Shown one piece after another: positions 1-8,477 of a stretch of DNA of 64,000 nucleotides (its first letter is position 1; the number at the start of each line of letters is the position of its first letter). The notes under the pieces were generated by a model. That model worked only from the letters and a program-made list of their open reading frames with translations. It was not told the DNA's origin and made no database searches. The stretch is from Blastococcus tunisiensis. Lineage in GTDB: Bacteria; Actinomycetota; Actinomycetes; Mycobacteriales; Geodermatophilaceae. Position numbers and translations under genes: made by a program. The DNA lies in contig NZ_FOND01000014.1 in the NCBI RefSeq assembly GCF_900112815.1, positions 1 through 64,000 on the forward strand. The letters run 5' to 3'.

Positions 1-2
1 AC

Positions 3-332
3 AAGGGCGTTCAATACGTCGCCGTGCGCTACACCCAGCGCCTCGCCGAGGCCGGCGCGGTCGCGTCGGTCGGCTCCACCGGCGACTCCTACGACAACGC
101 CCTCGCCGAGGCCTTCAACTCCCTCTTCAAGGCCGAACTCGTGCGCAACCGCGGCCCCTGGAAGGGCATCGACGACCTCGAGATCGCCGTCGCCGAGTAC
201 GTCGACTGGTTCAACCACCGACGCCTACACGGCGAGATCGGCCTGATCCCACCGGCCGAGCACGAGGACCACTTCTACCGGCACAACCCCGTGGCGACTA
301 CCGTCGCCGCGTCAGTTCCGAGTCTCCACTGA
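3..332 (+). CDS. IS3-family transposase, C-terminal part (cut by window edge)
   Basis: This is the C-terminal end of an IS3-type OrfB integrase/transposase, which cuts and joins DNA ends of the insertion sequence with a DDE catalytic triad. The reading frame is open from the first bases of the window, so the start and most of the catalytic core lie outside. Visible family features are the segment GDSYDNALAEAF, which carries the last catalytic Glu, followed by the KAELV and WFNHRRLHGEIG blocks that are typical of IS3 C-termini. Whether the full element is intact cannot be judged here. It sits at the edge of a defence-type island. Confidence 0.85.
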   Translation, partial: KGVQYVAVRYTQRLAEAGAVASVGSTGDSYDNALAEAFNSLFKAELVRNRGPWKGIDDLEIAVAEYVDWFNHRRLHGEIGLIPPAEHEDHFYRHNPVATTVAASVPSLH

Positions 333-346
333 ACTCGGGGCGAGAC
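318..346. repeat. Probable right end of the IS3-family element
   Basis: Directly over the transposase stop lies a short inverted pair, ccgagt (318-323) and actcgg (333-338), in a GAGTCTCC...CTCGGGGC context. This resembles the terminal ends of actinobacterial IS3 elements. The matching left end lies outside the window, so the call rests on position and general resemblance only. Confidence 0.4.
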
Positions 347-641
347 AAACCGTCCGGTGCCCCGTTGGATGCGCAGTCGCCCCCGGTCGATCGTCCATTC
401 CGCCACCTCGGCATCACTGACGCTCAACGCGGCAGAAACCGCGCGCGGGCTTCACGCAGGTCCGCCTGGCCTGGCGCGCCACCGTTGCTCGTCCCGGCGT
501 ATCGGCGGCGGTGAGGCTGGGGGAGTGGGCGGCCGGTGCAGCCAACGTGACCCCGTAGCGGCACTGACCTACTCGCCATGGCGCCGTGCTTCCGACCTCG
601 GCGTCGTCGACCCGTAGGCACCGGGGGAGCCCGGCTCTCTG
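347..641. other. Gap without a recognised gene
   Basis: About 295 bases between the IS end and the DUF1016-like gene. Open frames exist on both strands, but they are arginine-rich low-complexity translations of GC-rich DNA with no recognisable domain. No convincing promoter, repeat or RNA was seen. Confidence 0.5.
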
Positions 642-677
642 GTGGACCCGCTAACGCTGTCAGTCCTCTGCGGCACG

Positions 678-1172
678 ATGCCGGGCATGGCCGGGACTGG
701 ATCGCCACCGCCCGCTGACTACGGGCAGCTGCTCGGTGACGTGCGCGAGCAGCTGCACTCCTCACGTGCCGCGGCGCACCGTGCGGTCAACGCCGAGATG
801 CAGGCGCTCTACCGGACCATCGGCCGCAGCCTGCTCGGGCGCATGCGCGAAGGCTGGTCGGTGGATGTCGTGGAGAAGTTGGGCGTAGACCTGCGTGCGC
901 AGTTCCCCAACAGCATCGCCTTCTCGCCCTCCAACCTCGACTACATGCGCCGCTTCGCCGAGGCGTGGCCTGATCCGGCCGCCCCGCTGCTGGAGCAACT
1001 GCCCTGGGGACACATTCGGGTGCTGCTGGACGAGGTGGCCGAACCGCAGCTTCGGGATTGGTACGCCGCCGCGGCGGTGCGGCACGGCTGGTCACAGGAC
1101 GTGTTGCTCAACCAGATCAAGGCCGGCAGTCACCGGCGAACGCCGCCCGCCGACAGCTCCCTTTCGCCGTAG
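678..1172 (+). CDS. DUF1016/YhcG N-terminal domain protein, lacking the nuclease half
   Basis: Resembles the N-terminal helical domain of YhcG/DUF1016 proteins, seen in the order YRTIGRSL, GWSVDVVEKLGVDLRAQFP, SPSNLDYMRRF and WGHIRVLLDEV, ending with WSQDVLLNQIKAG. Complete members are about 330-370 residues and carry a C-terminal PD-(D/E)XK nuclease. This frame stops at about 165 residues, just where that domain should begin, and no continuation was found in the other frames. It is probably a truncated remnant, though a standalone N-domain protein is possible. The start is uncertain: ATG at 678 or 687, or GTG at 642. Confidence 0.6.
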   Translation: MPGMAGTGSPPPADYGQLLGDVREQLHSSRAAAHRAVNAEMQALYRTIGRSLLGRMREGWSVDVVEKLGVDLRAQFPNSIAFSPSNLDYMRRFAEAWPDPAAPLLEQLPWGHIRVLLDEVAEPQLRDWYAAAAVRHGWSQDVLLNQIKAGSHRRTPPADSSLSP

Positions 1173-1246
1173 CGACGCAGCCGCGAGTTGGCGAGCACCG
1201 TGTCGGCGGGTTTCCGGTCGAGAGCTTCCACCCGCTGCATCCCGGG

Positions 1247-1486
1247 TCAGTCGCCGTCCTGGCCCCGGAGCCAGTCACGGATCAGCTTGATGGTCTCCTG
1301 CGGCCGGGGAGCGGCGGCGTAGACGCGGAACTCCCGGTAGCGGGGGTGGTCGATGTCCAAGGCCCGTAGGTCGTCTTCCCGGAGGCGTGCGACGTGGACT
1401 CGTCTGCCGAGCACACCGGTCCCGCCTGGCTCACCCGTCCCAGTCGGTGGCCCGCTGTCCGTCACGGTCGGGATACGGTCCGTCAC
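1247..1486 (-). CDS. Small hypothetical protein (79 aa)
   Basis: I do not recognise a family. The frame would start with GTG and encode a 79-residue protein with a Thr/Gly/Pro-rich N-terminus (about residues 1-25). A more protein-like C-terminal half follows, with the segments LREDDLRALDIDHPRYREF and IKLIRDWLRGQ, which suggests a short helical domain. It would be divergent from the exonuclease-BRCT gene, 18 bases away, with no clear ribosome binding site. The composition of its C-terminal half is the main reason to list it; it could be a degraded fragment. Confidence 0.35.
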   Translation of the reverse strand: MTDRIPTVTDSGPPTGTGEPGGTGVLGRRVHVARLREDDLRALDIDHPRYREFRVYAAAPRPQETIKLIRDWLRGQDGD

Positions 1487-1504
1487 CTCAAACCGGGAGG
1501 GGAC

Positions 1505-3139
1505 ATGGACGAGGGCAGCCGCGTACTCGCGATCGTGGACCAGGTGGACGATGCACCCGTCGTCTGGTGGGTAGACCTGGGACCCAAGATCGCCGGCATG
1601 ACCAGGCTCTGCGGAGCATGGGTGCTGGACGGGGATGACCGCATGCAGACGCTCCGGGCGCTGACCGCGTCCCGCGTCATCGTGGCGACCGCGAGCGGAC
1701 AGGCGTTGCTCGATGCCCAGCAGGTCGTGCCCGATCGGATTCTCGACACCGACGCCACCCTCACCGCCGTCATGGCGGTCCGCGACGAGCTGCAGACTGT
1801 GTACGAGAAGGCCGAGGCGGCCAGAAGGACCACGCTGACGCCGCCGCGCTGGCCATCCCTCCTGGAGCCGCTGGACACCGAGACCGCGTCGACGCCCGGC
1901 GGCGATCCCCGCACCTCACGGGCCCTGGGCATCGCCCAGTGGCTGCATTCACTGTGCGCTGCCTGGGACACCATCGAGGAGCAGCGGCTCGCCCGCCCGT
2001 ACATGCGTCCCCTCGGCGGCCCCGCCACCCGCGGGCTGCCGGTCATCTACCGCGACACGTGGCCCGATCCGGTCCGCCACGAGCCGGCTCTGTCTGTGGA
2101 GGCGCCCGAGGTTGCTGCGCTTGTGCCGGCACCGCGCACGTCGGTGGAGGACGCGGCAGCGTCGACGCTGGTGCCACTCGAAGCGCTGGACTTCGTTGCC
2201 ATCGACGTCGAGACCGCCAACGCACACCGCGGCTCAATCTGCGCCATTGGTGCGGCCGTGGTCCGCGGCGGCGTCGTGGTGTCCACCCACTCGTGGCTGG
2301 TGCGTCCGCCCGCCGGCCTGGACGCCTTCGACAGGATCAACGTCCGTCTGCACGGCATCACCGCGGACATGGTCGCTGACCAGCCCTCCTTCGCCGAGCG
2401 GCTGGACCAGCTCGTGGAGGTTGCCGGAAATCTGCCGCTCGTCGCGCATAACGCGGCCTTCGACATCGGCGCGCTCCGCGAGGCCTGCCTGGTCGCCGAC
2501 AAGGAGTGGCCGACCGCCGACTACGCCTGCTCGCTGATCCTGGCGCGGCGGGCGCTGGACCTGATCTCCTACCGCCTGCCGATCGTGGCTGCCGAGTGCG
2601 GTGTCGACGCCGGGCGCCACCACGAAGCCGGCGCCGATGCGCGCGCGTGCGCGCAGGTCGTCATCGAGATCGCGCGGCGCCGCAACGTCGGGACCCTGGC
2701 CGAGCTCCTTACCGACCTGCATGTGCTGGCCGGCCGGCTGGACGCCGCGGCCTGGCGCGGCTGCCACAGCACCCTCGGCTCCGCGGGCATAGGGCTCATC
2801 CGGCCGGAAACCGCCGTCGACGCCGACCCCGAGCACCCGCTGTACGGCCACGTCCTCGTCTTCACCGGCGCGCTGAGCATCCGCCGGCAGGACGCCTGGG
2901 ACGCCGCCGCCCGGTGCGGTGCCGTGGTCGAGAAGACCGTGACGAAGCGAACCACGATGCTCGTCGTCGGGGACGGCTTCACCGGCAGTGACCCCGCCGA
3001 CTTCACCACCGGCAAGGCGGCCAAGGCGGTGCAGCTACGTGACAACGGCCAGCGCATCGAGGTCCTCACCGAAGCTGACCTCGTCCAACTTCTCGCCGAT
3101 GCACAGACCTTCGGGGTTCGGGAGGCGGTCGTCGTCTGA
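1505..3139 (+). CDS. DEDDh 3'-5' exonuclease with C-terminal BRCT domain
   Basis: A 544-residue protein in three parts. Residues 1-225 are an unrecognised N-terminal region that begins MDEGSRVLAIVDQVDD. Residues about 230-400 are a DnaQ-like exonuclease carrying D234-x-E236 (FVAIDVET), D320 (HNAAFD), and H373 with D378 (HHEAGADA), so all DEDDh residues are present. Residues about 448-535 are a BRCT domain (GHVLVFTGAL...TMLVVGD), as in NAD-dependent ligases. Related exonuclease-BRCT proteins are thought to act in DNA repair or defence. ATG 1505 was chosen because GGGAGGGG lies just upstream at 1496-1503. A strong hairpin follows the gene. It lies in the defence-type island. Confidence 0.85.
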   Translation: MDEGSRVLAIVDQVDDAPVVWWVDLGPKIAGMTRLCGAWVLDGDDRMQTLRALTASRVIVATASGQALLDAQQVVPDRILDTDATLTAVMAVRDELQTVYEKAEAARRTTLTPPRWPSLLEPLDTETASTPGGDPRTSRALGIAQWLHSLCAAWDTIEEQRLARPYMRPLGGPATRGLPVIYRDTWPDPVRHEPALSVEAPEVAALVPAPRTSVEDAAASTLVPLEALDFVAIDVETANAHRGSICAIGAAVVRGGVVVSTHSWLVRPPAGLDAFDRINVRLHGITADMVADQPSFAERLDQLVEVAGNLPLVAHNAAFDIGALREACLVADKEWPTADYACSLILARRALDLISYRLPIVAAECGVDAGRHHEAGADARACAQVVIEIARRRNVGTLAELLTDLHVLAGRLDAAAWRGCHSTLGSAGIGLIRPETAVDADPEHPLYGHVLVFTGALSIRRQDAWDAAARCGAVVEKTVTKRTTMLVVGDGFTGSDPADFTTGKAAKAVQLRDNGQRIEVLTEADLVQLLADAQTFGVREAVVV

Positions 3140-3207
3140 CTGCCGGCCGGTGCACGACTGTCGAACACATCCCCGGCTGCAGGCGACACGATGCTGACGA
3201 CATACAG

Positions 3208-3243
3208 CAGCGACCCCCTCCCAGGTCCGGGAGCGGGTCGCTG
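3208..3243 (+). terminator. Rho-independent-type hairpin
   Basis: Arms 3208-3222 and 3229-3243 pair at 14 of 15 positions around a six-base loop (aggtcc) and are followed by TTGTGGTT. It lies 68 bases after the exonuclease-BRCT stop and fits a transcription terminator for that gene. Confidence 0.75.
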
Positions 3244-3381
3244 TTGTGGTTGATCAGGCGGTCGCGATCGCCGCAGCCACGATGGGGAGAAGCTCCGGGG
3301 CGGTCAGCTTGAAGCGCGATGTGGCAATCCGGAGCGGAAGGGCTGTACTAAAGCGTCAGCAATGGCCCACACTTTCTCGCC

Positions 3382-5373
3382 ATGACCTCCCCTCGCAGGT
3401 CGAAGCACGGGACGATCGCCGATCACCCTCGCCTCGCCGCGCAGTTCGACCCCGCGGCCAACGGGGGGTTGACCGCCGATCAGGTCAACGTCGGCACCAA
3501 CGAGAGGCTGTGGTGGAGTTGCCCGGTCGCCGCTGATCATCGCTGGCAGGCCACCGGCGCGAACCGGCTGCGCGGCACCGGGTGTCCGTTCTGTGCCGGC
3601 CAGCAGTCCTCGGTGACCAACAACCTGCTCAACTACCCGGAGCTGGTCGCCGAGTTCGACGTGGAGGCCAACGGCGGGCTCGCCCCCGCGCAGGTGGTCG
3701 CCACGACCACCAAGAAGGTGTGGTGGCGCTGTCCGGTCGCCGACGACCACCGGTGGCAGGCTAGGGGTGCAGACCGAGTCGCCGGGGCCGGCTGCCCGGC
3801 CTGCATCGGCCGGCAGCTGTCGGTGACAAACACCGTGGCCGCGTATCCGGAGCTGGCCGCGCAGTTCGACGTCGCCGCGAACGGCGGGCGCACCCCCGAC
3901 CGGGTCATCGCCACCACGAACGACCGCCTGTGGTGGGTCTGTCCGGTCGCCGACGACCACCGGTGGCGGGCCACCGGCAACAACCGGGTGCGTGGGGGCA
4001 CGCGCTGTCCTGCCTGCGCCGGGCTGCAGGCGTCGGTGACGAACAGCCTGGCGCGATTCCCCGAGCTGGCCGCGCAGTTCGACGTGCAGGCGAACGGGGG
4101 GCGCACCCCCGACCAGGTCGTCGCCCTCACGATGGAGAAGCTGTGGTGGGCCTGCCCGGTCGCAGACGACCACCGCTGGCGGGCCCCCGGAGACAGCCGC
4201 GTCCGCGGCAGCGGCTGCCCCGCTTGCGCCGGCCGTCAGGTGTCGGTGACCAACAACCTGGCCCGGTTCCCCGAGCTGGCCGCGCAGTTCGACGTCGAGG
4301 CCAACGGCGGGCGCACTCCCGAGCAGGTCGTCGCCGGCACCCACGAGCTGCTCTGGTGGGCGTGCCCGGTCGCGCCCGACCACCGCTGGCGGGCACGCGC
4401 CCAGGCGCGGGTCGCCGGGGCTGGCTGCCCGGCCTGCTCTGGCCGTCAGGTGTCGGTGACCAACAACCTGGCCCGGTTCCCCGAGGTGGCCGCGCAGTTC
4501 GACGTCGAGGCCAACGGCGGACGCACTCCCGACCAGATCGTTGCCGGCACTCCCGAGAAGCTCTGGTGGACGTGTCCAGTCGCGCCCGACCACCGCTGGC
4601 AGGCATCCGGCGACAGCCGGGTGCGCATCGGCTCCGGCTGCCCGGCCTGCGCGGGACTGCAGGTCTCAGTGACCAACAGCCTCGCCCGGTTCCCGGAGCT
4701 GGCCGCGCAGTTCGACGTCGACGCCAACGACGGCCTGACCCCCGAGCAGGTCGTCGCGGGCACCAACCGCAAGCTGTGGTGGGCCTGCCCGGTCGCACCC
4801 GACCACCGTTGGGCCGCGTCCGGCGCCAACCGGCTCAAGGGCCGTGGCTGCCCGGCGTGCGCGTTGGTCGCCATCTCCATCCGGGAGGTCCGGCTGGCCG
4901 CCGAGCTGGCCGCCGCTCTACCCGGGCTGGACGTCGAAGCGCGGCGCATTGTGATGCCCGGGAGTCGGGCCCTCGAGGCGGACATCCTCGACCGGGAGCG
5001 TCGCCTGGTTGTCGAGTATGACGGCAGCTACTGGCACGCCGGGGAGGTCATGGAGCGCCGGGACCGGGACAAAACCGCTCGGTTGACCGAGGCCGGGTAC
5101 ACCGTCATCCGGGTCCGGGAGGCGCCCCTGGCGCCCATCACCGCCGCCGATGTGACCTGCAGCGAAGAGGACCCGATCCACCTCGTCGCCGCCGCCGTCC
5201 TGGACCGCATCGCCGCGTTGCGCCCCGACCTGCTCGCCGTCCACGAGGCCGCCGTCTACCGACGGCACGGCCGTCCCCTCGGCAACGTGGACGCGGAAAC
5301 CCGGCTGGCGGAGCTGCGCCGCCGAGCCGCCCGCACTGCAGCGGAGCTCGGCAGCGACCCGACCCTGTGGTGA
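3382..5373 (+). CDS. Seven-repeat zinc-ribbon protein with Vsr/DUF559-like nuclease domain
   Basis: A 663-residue protein. Residues about 9-500 are seven tandem units of 70-71 residues. Each unit has a PELAAQFD...NGG segment, a WWxCPVAxDHRW segment and a CPxC pair, so each likely binds zinc (DUF4379-type treble-clef ribbons). Residues about 525-580 look like a Vsr/DUF559 PD-(D/E)XK nuclease: EADILD, LVVEYDGSYWH and YTVIRVRE. The last repeat ends CPACALVA instead of CPACxGxQ and leads into the nuclease part. Proteins of this build occur in defence islands, but I know of no proven function; DNA binding by the ribbons and cleavage by the C-terminus is inference. No clear ribosome binding site precedes ATG 3382. 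Confidence 0.8.
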   Translation: MTSPRRSKHGTIADHPRLAAQFDPAANGGLTADQVNVGTNERLWWSCPVAADHRWQATGANRLRGTGCPFCAGQQSSVTNNLLNYPELVAEFDVEANGGLAPAQVVATTTKKVWWRCPVADDHRWQARGADRVAGAGCPACIGRQLSVTNTVAAYPELAAQFDVAANGGRTPDRVIATTNDRLWWVCPVADDHRWRATGNNRVRGGTRCPACAGLQASVTNSLARFPELAAQFDVQANGGRTPDQVVALTMEKLWWACPVADDHRWRAPGDSRVRGSGCPACAGRQVSVTNNLARFPELAAQFDVEANGGRTPEQVVAGTHELLWWACPVAPDHRWRARAQARVAGAGCPACSGRQVSVTNNLARFPEVAAQFDVEANGGRTPDQIVAGTPEKLWWTCPVAPDHRWQASGDSRVRIGSGCPACAGLQVSVTNSLARFPELAAQFDVDANDGLTPEQVVAGTNRKLWWACPVAPDHRWAASGANRLKGRGCPACALVAISIREVRLAAELAAALPGLDVEARRIVMPGSRALEADILDRERRLVVEYDGSYWHAGEVMERRDRDKTARLTEAGYTVIRVREAPLAPITAADVTCSEEDPIHLVAAAVLDRIAALRPDLLAVHEAAVYRRHGRPLGNVDAETRLAELRRRAARTAAELGSDPTLW

Positions 5374-5530
5374 GCAACGCTTCCGGGCGACGGGCTGCGG
5401 AAGGCCGTCGGTGGCGCTCCCGCCTCCCCTCTTGGAGGCAGCCGGCCCGCATACGCGACGGCGAAATGGTTCTACCGCGGCACGCTGACGACGGAGATCG
5501 CCGGCAGACGGCCGGCGCGAGGAAGGCAAG

Positions 5531-6154
5531 GTGAGTGCGCTGGCGCGGCAGACCTGGATCGACCAGCACGTCGACATCATGGTGAACGAGCTGGCGGAGC
5601 TCGGCCTCACGGCCCGCCGGGAACCGCTCGCTGACTTGCTGCGCGAGCGCGTCCGCAGCGTCGCCGCGCAGATGGGCGTCAGCGAGCAGACCGCCCGTGG
5701 CTACCTGACCACCGACCTGCTGCGTCAGCTCGCCCGAGAGATGGCGGTGCAGCTCGTCGACGAGCATCCCGGCGCCAACCTGCGCGCCCTGCGCCGCACC
5801 GTCTCCCTCGACCGGACCGGGCTCGGCCGCCTCCTACGTGGCCTCGCCACGTCGGCCCGCATCCTCGCCGCCGGCGAGGATCACGACCGCAGCGACGAGT
5901 GCCTGGGGCTGCTGTTCGACGTCGGGATCTTCGTCCCCGACACCCCCGCGGACGATTCCGCCGCAGTCCTCGTCCCGCCCGCCGCACTGACCCGGGCCGC
6001 CCGACTGCTGAACACCGCCGCCGACGCGCTGCTGACCGGCAGCAACCCGGACCAGCTGACCGCAGCCGAGGCTGCGGACCTCAGTGCCGGGATCATGGTG
6101 GACGTGCGGTGGATGAGGGAGCTGGCTGCGACCCAGTCGCAAGGCGACGTCTGA
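5531..6154 (+). CDS. Hypothetical protein upstream of the Wadjet operon
   Basis: A 207-residue protein of unrecognised family. GTG 5531 is supported by AGGAAGG about five bases upstream. Residues about 30-60 contain VAAQMGVSEQTARGYLT, which resembles a helix-turn-helix, so a DNA-binding role is possible. The rest is rich in Ala, Leu and Asp and probably helical. No signal peptide or membrane segment is visible. It lies 162 bases before jetA on the same strand, so it could share transcription with the Wadjet genes or regulate them, but that is inference from position. Confidence 0.6.
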   Translation: MSALARQTWIDQHVDIMVNELAELGLTARREPLADLLRERVRSVAAQMGVSEQTARGYLTTDLLRQLAREMAVQLVDEHPGANLRALRRTVSLDRTGLGRLLRGLATSARILAAGEDHDRSDECLGLLFDVGIFVPDTPADDSAAVLVPPAALTRAARLLNTAADALLTGSNPDQLTAAEAADLSAGIMVDVRWMRELAATQSQGDV

Positions 6155-6316
6155 CGCGAGGCGCACTGCAGCTCAGATGACTGCCCCGTGGCGTGGCATG
6201 CGCACCATTTGCGGGACCGGCGGCCGACGGCGTGTCGGTTCCGTCACAGGGTGACGACACACTACGCAGACACACCGGGTGCGGGGGCGCCCGACGAGAC
6301 GGGGAGGGGGAACGGC

Positions 6317-7846
6317 ATGGACGTGGTGCAGCAGCACGACGACCTGCTCGCGCAACGCCGCAACCACTCCGCGTGGAAGCTGCTCGTGGCCGACAACGCG
6401 CCGCTCGTGATCGGCTTCCTCGACCGCGTGTTCCTCACCCCGAACGTGCGTCAGCTGCCGGGCCCGGAGCTCACCGAGGCGCTCGAGGACCACCTGCACC
6501 CGTTGCGTGGCGCGGACACGGCCGCGTACCCGAAGGCCGCCGAGGCGTACCTGGCGGACTGGGCCGACGCCCGCAACGGCTGGCTGCGCCGGTTCTACCC
6601 GACGGGCAGCGACGTCGCCCACTACGCGCCGACCTCGGCGGTGGAGACGGCCGCGGCGTTCGTCCGCTCGCTGGGCCGCCGGGAGTTCCTCGGCACGGCG
6701 AGCCGGCTGCTCACCGTCCGCGACCTGCTCCGGCAGATCACCGCCGGTGCGGCCACGGACCCCGAGGTGCGGCTGGGCGCGCTGGAGCGGCAGCGGGCCG
6801 AGATCGACGCGCAGATCGAGGCCATACGCAGCGGCGCCGACACCGGCCTGGACGACACCGCCATCAGGGAGCGGTACGCGCAGGCGGTCACCACCGCCCG
6901 GGAGCTGCTGGCCGACCTGCGCGAGGTGGAGGAGAACTTCCGCGCACTCGACCGCGACGTCCGCCGGCGCGCCACCACTTGGGACGGGCCGCGCGGGGAG
7001 TTCCTCAAGACGGTGTTCGGCACTACCGCCGAGATCGGCGCGTCCGATCAGGGTCGCTCCTGGCGGGCGTTCTGGGAGCACATGCTCTCGGCCGCCCAGC
7101 AGGACGAGCTGGCCGAGCTCCTGGCTGCGGTGCGCTCGGTGCCGGCGCTGACCGGCGCCGGGGAACAGGTCACCCAGCTGCTGCGCGAGGAGCTGTTCGT
7201 CGCCGCCGAGGCCACCCAGCGCACCGTCGCCTCGCTGTCGGCACAGCTGCGTCGCTTCCTCGACGAACGCTCCTGGAGCGAAGGCCGTCGCATCCACGAG
7301 GTCATCCGCGGCACCCTCGCGGCGGCGCTCGCCGCGCACGACGGCGACGTCCGCGGTCTGGGCAGCGACCTGGCCGGCCTGCGCGCCGAGTTCGCCCTGC
7401 CGCTCGAGCGGCCGCTGTACACGCCGCGGACCGAGACCCGTCTGGAGTCGACTGCCGCCGAGGATCCCGGCGTCGACCCCGGCGGCGACGATGCCCTCGC
7501 CGACCTGCTCGACATCAGTCACATCGACCTCGATGCCCTGCGCGCCGCGGTCGGCAGCACCGTCGCCGCGCACGGGGGCCAGGCCACCCTCGGCCAGGTC
7601 GTCCGCGCCCATCCGCTCACCGAGGGCCTGGCCGAGCTCGTCGGGTACCTGCAGGTCTCCGACGACGGCGGCCTGGTGTTCCCGGACCACCGTGAACGCA
7701 TCGGCTGGACCGATCCCGACGGTCGCCGCCGGCAGGCCGACGTCCCCCTCGTCCTCTTCGGCGACGCTCCGCGGTCGCCGGTGCCGAGCACCCCCGATCG
7801 CGCGTCGACGCCGCAGCCGCGCACCGCCGCGCAGGAGAGCCGCTGA
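6317..7846 (+). CDS. jetA: Wadjet anti-plasmid system protein JetA (DUF3375)
   Basis: JetA is the kleisin-like subunit of the Wadjet complex, an SMC-type machine that recognises and destroys small circular DNA. The 509-residue product shows the DUF3375 pattern: a helical N-terminal part (LVIGFLDRVFL, HLHPLRG, WLRRFYP), a long helical and coiled middle (about residues 140-240), WRAFWEHMLSAAQQDELAEL, and a C-terminal winged-helix-like segment (about 395-470). ATG 6317 was chosen because ggggaggggg lies just before it; a more upstream start lacks this. It is the first gene of jetABCD, with one base separating its stop from the jetB start. DUF3375 and DUF4194 together point to a type I-like Wadjet. 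Confidence 0.9.
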   Translation: MDVVQQHDDLLAQRRNHSAWKLLVADNAPLVIGFLDRVFLTPNVRQLPGPELTEALEDHLHPLRGADTAAYPKAAEAYLADWADARNGWLRRFYPTGSDVAHYAPTSAVETAAAFVRSLGRREFLGTASRLLTVRDLLRQITAGAATDPEVRLGALERQRAEIDAQIEAIRSGADTGLDDTAIRERYAQAVTTARELLADLREVEENFRALDRDVRRRATTWDGPRGEFLKTVFGTTAEIGASDQGRSWRAFWEHMLSAAQQDELAELLAAVRSVPALTGAGEQVTQLLREELFVAAEATQRTVASLSAQLRRFLDERSWSEGRRIHEVIRGTLAAALAAHDGDVRGLGSDLAGLRAEFALPLERPLYTPRTETRLESTAAEDPGVDPGGDDALADLLDISHIDLDALRAAVGSTVAAHGGQATLGQVVRAHPLTEGLAELVGYLQVSDDGGLVFPDHRERIGWTDPDGRRRQADVPLVLFGDAPRSPVPSTPDRASTPQPRTAAQESR

Positions 7847-7847
7847 G

Positions 7848-8477
7848 ATGGCTGCCCCCGAACTGTCCATCGCCCTGGCCCACCTGCTCCGCGGGCCGGT
7901 TCACGCCGAGGACGTCCCGGCCGTCTGGACGTCCATCACCTCGCTGGGGCCGCAGCTACGCGAGCACCTGGAAGTTCTGGGCATGCGGCTGGTCGTCGAC
8001 GACGTCGAGAACTACGCCTACCTCCGCCAGCTCGACGAGCTGCCCGAGGGCATGCCCCGCCTGGTCCGCCGGCACGCGCTGACCTTCACCGCGACCGTGC
8101 TCCTGATCCTGCTGCGCCAGCAGCTGGCCACCGCCGAGTCCGACGGCGACACGCCCCGCCTGATCGTGACCACCGAGGAGATGGTCGAGTCGATGCGGCT
8201 CTACCACCGCGACGGCACCAGCGACGAGAAGATCGCCTACGACATCACCGCGCTGGTCAACCTCGGCTACCTGCGGCGGCTGCGGGGCGAGACCGACGTG
8301 TTCGAGGTCCGCCGAATCATCAAGGCGCTGGTCACGGCCGACTGGATCGCCGAGTTCGGCGACCGGCTGCTACAGCTAATCCCGTCCGGCGAAAACGCCG
8401 CCGACCACGCCCCAGACCCCATGCCTGACGACGCGGACGCCCAGGCCGCCGCGGCCACCGAAGGAGCGCCGGCATGA
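7848..8477 (+). CDS. jetB: Wadjet protein JetB (DUF4194)
   Basis: JetB is the small kleisin-interacting subunit, comparable to MukE/MksE, of the Wadjet SMC-like complex. The 209-residue product has the DUF4194 features: VDDVENYAYLRQ near residue 50, ALTFTATVLLILLRQQL near 75, a helix around EEMVESMRLY, and a winged-helix segment ALVNLGYLRRL. The C-terminal 25 residues are an Ala/Asp-rich tail. The start is tied to the operon layout: ATG is one base after the jetA stop, and the gene end overlaps the jetC start by four bases (ATGA). Translational coupling of the three genes is likely. Confidence 0.9.
   Translation: MAAPELSIALAHLLRGPVHAEDVPAVWTSITSLGPQLREHLEVLGMRLVVDDVENYAYLRQLDELPEGMPRLVRRHALTFTATVLLILLRQQLATAESDGDTPRLIVTTEEMVESMRLYHRDGTSDEKIAYDITALVNLGYLRRLRGETDVFEVRRIIKALVTADWIAEFGDRLLQLIPSGENAADHAPDPMPDDADAQAAAATEGAPA

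Noticed and set aside
357-617. Short open frames between the IS end and the DUF1016-like gene
   Set aside because: Arginine/proline-rich translations on both strands with no domain or ribosome binding site.
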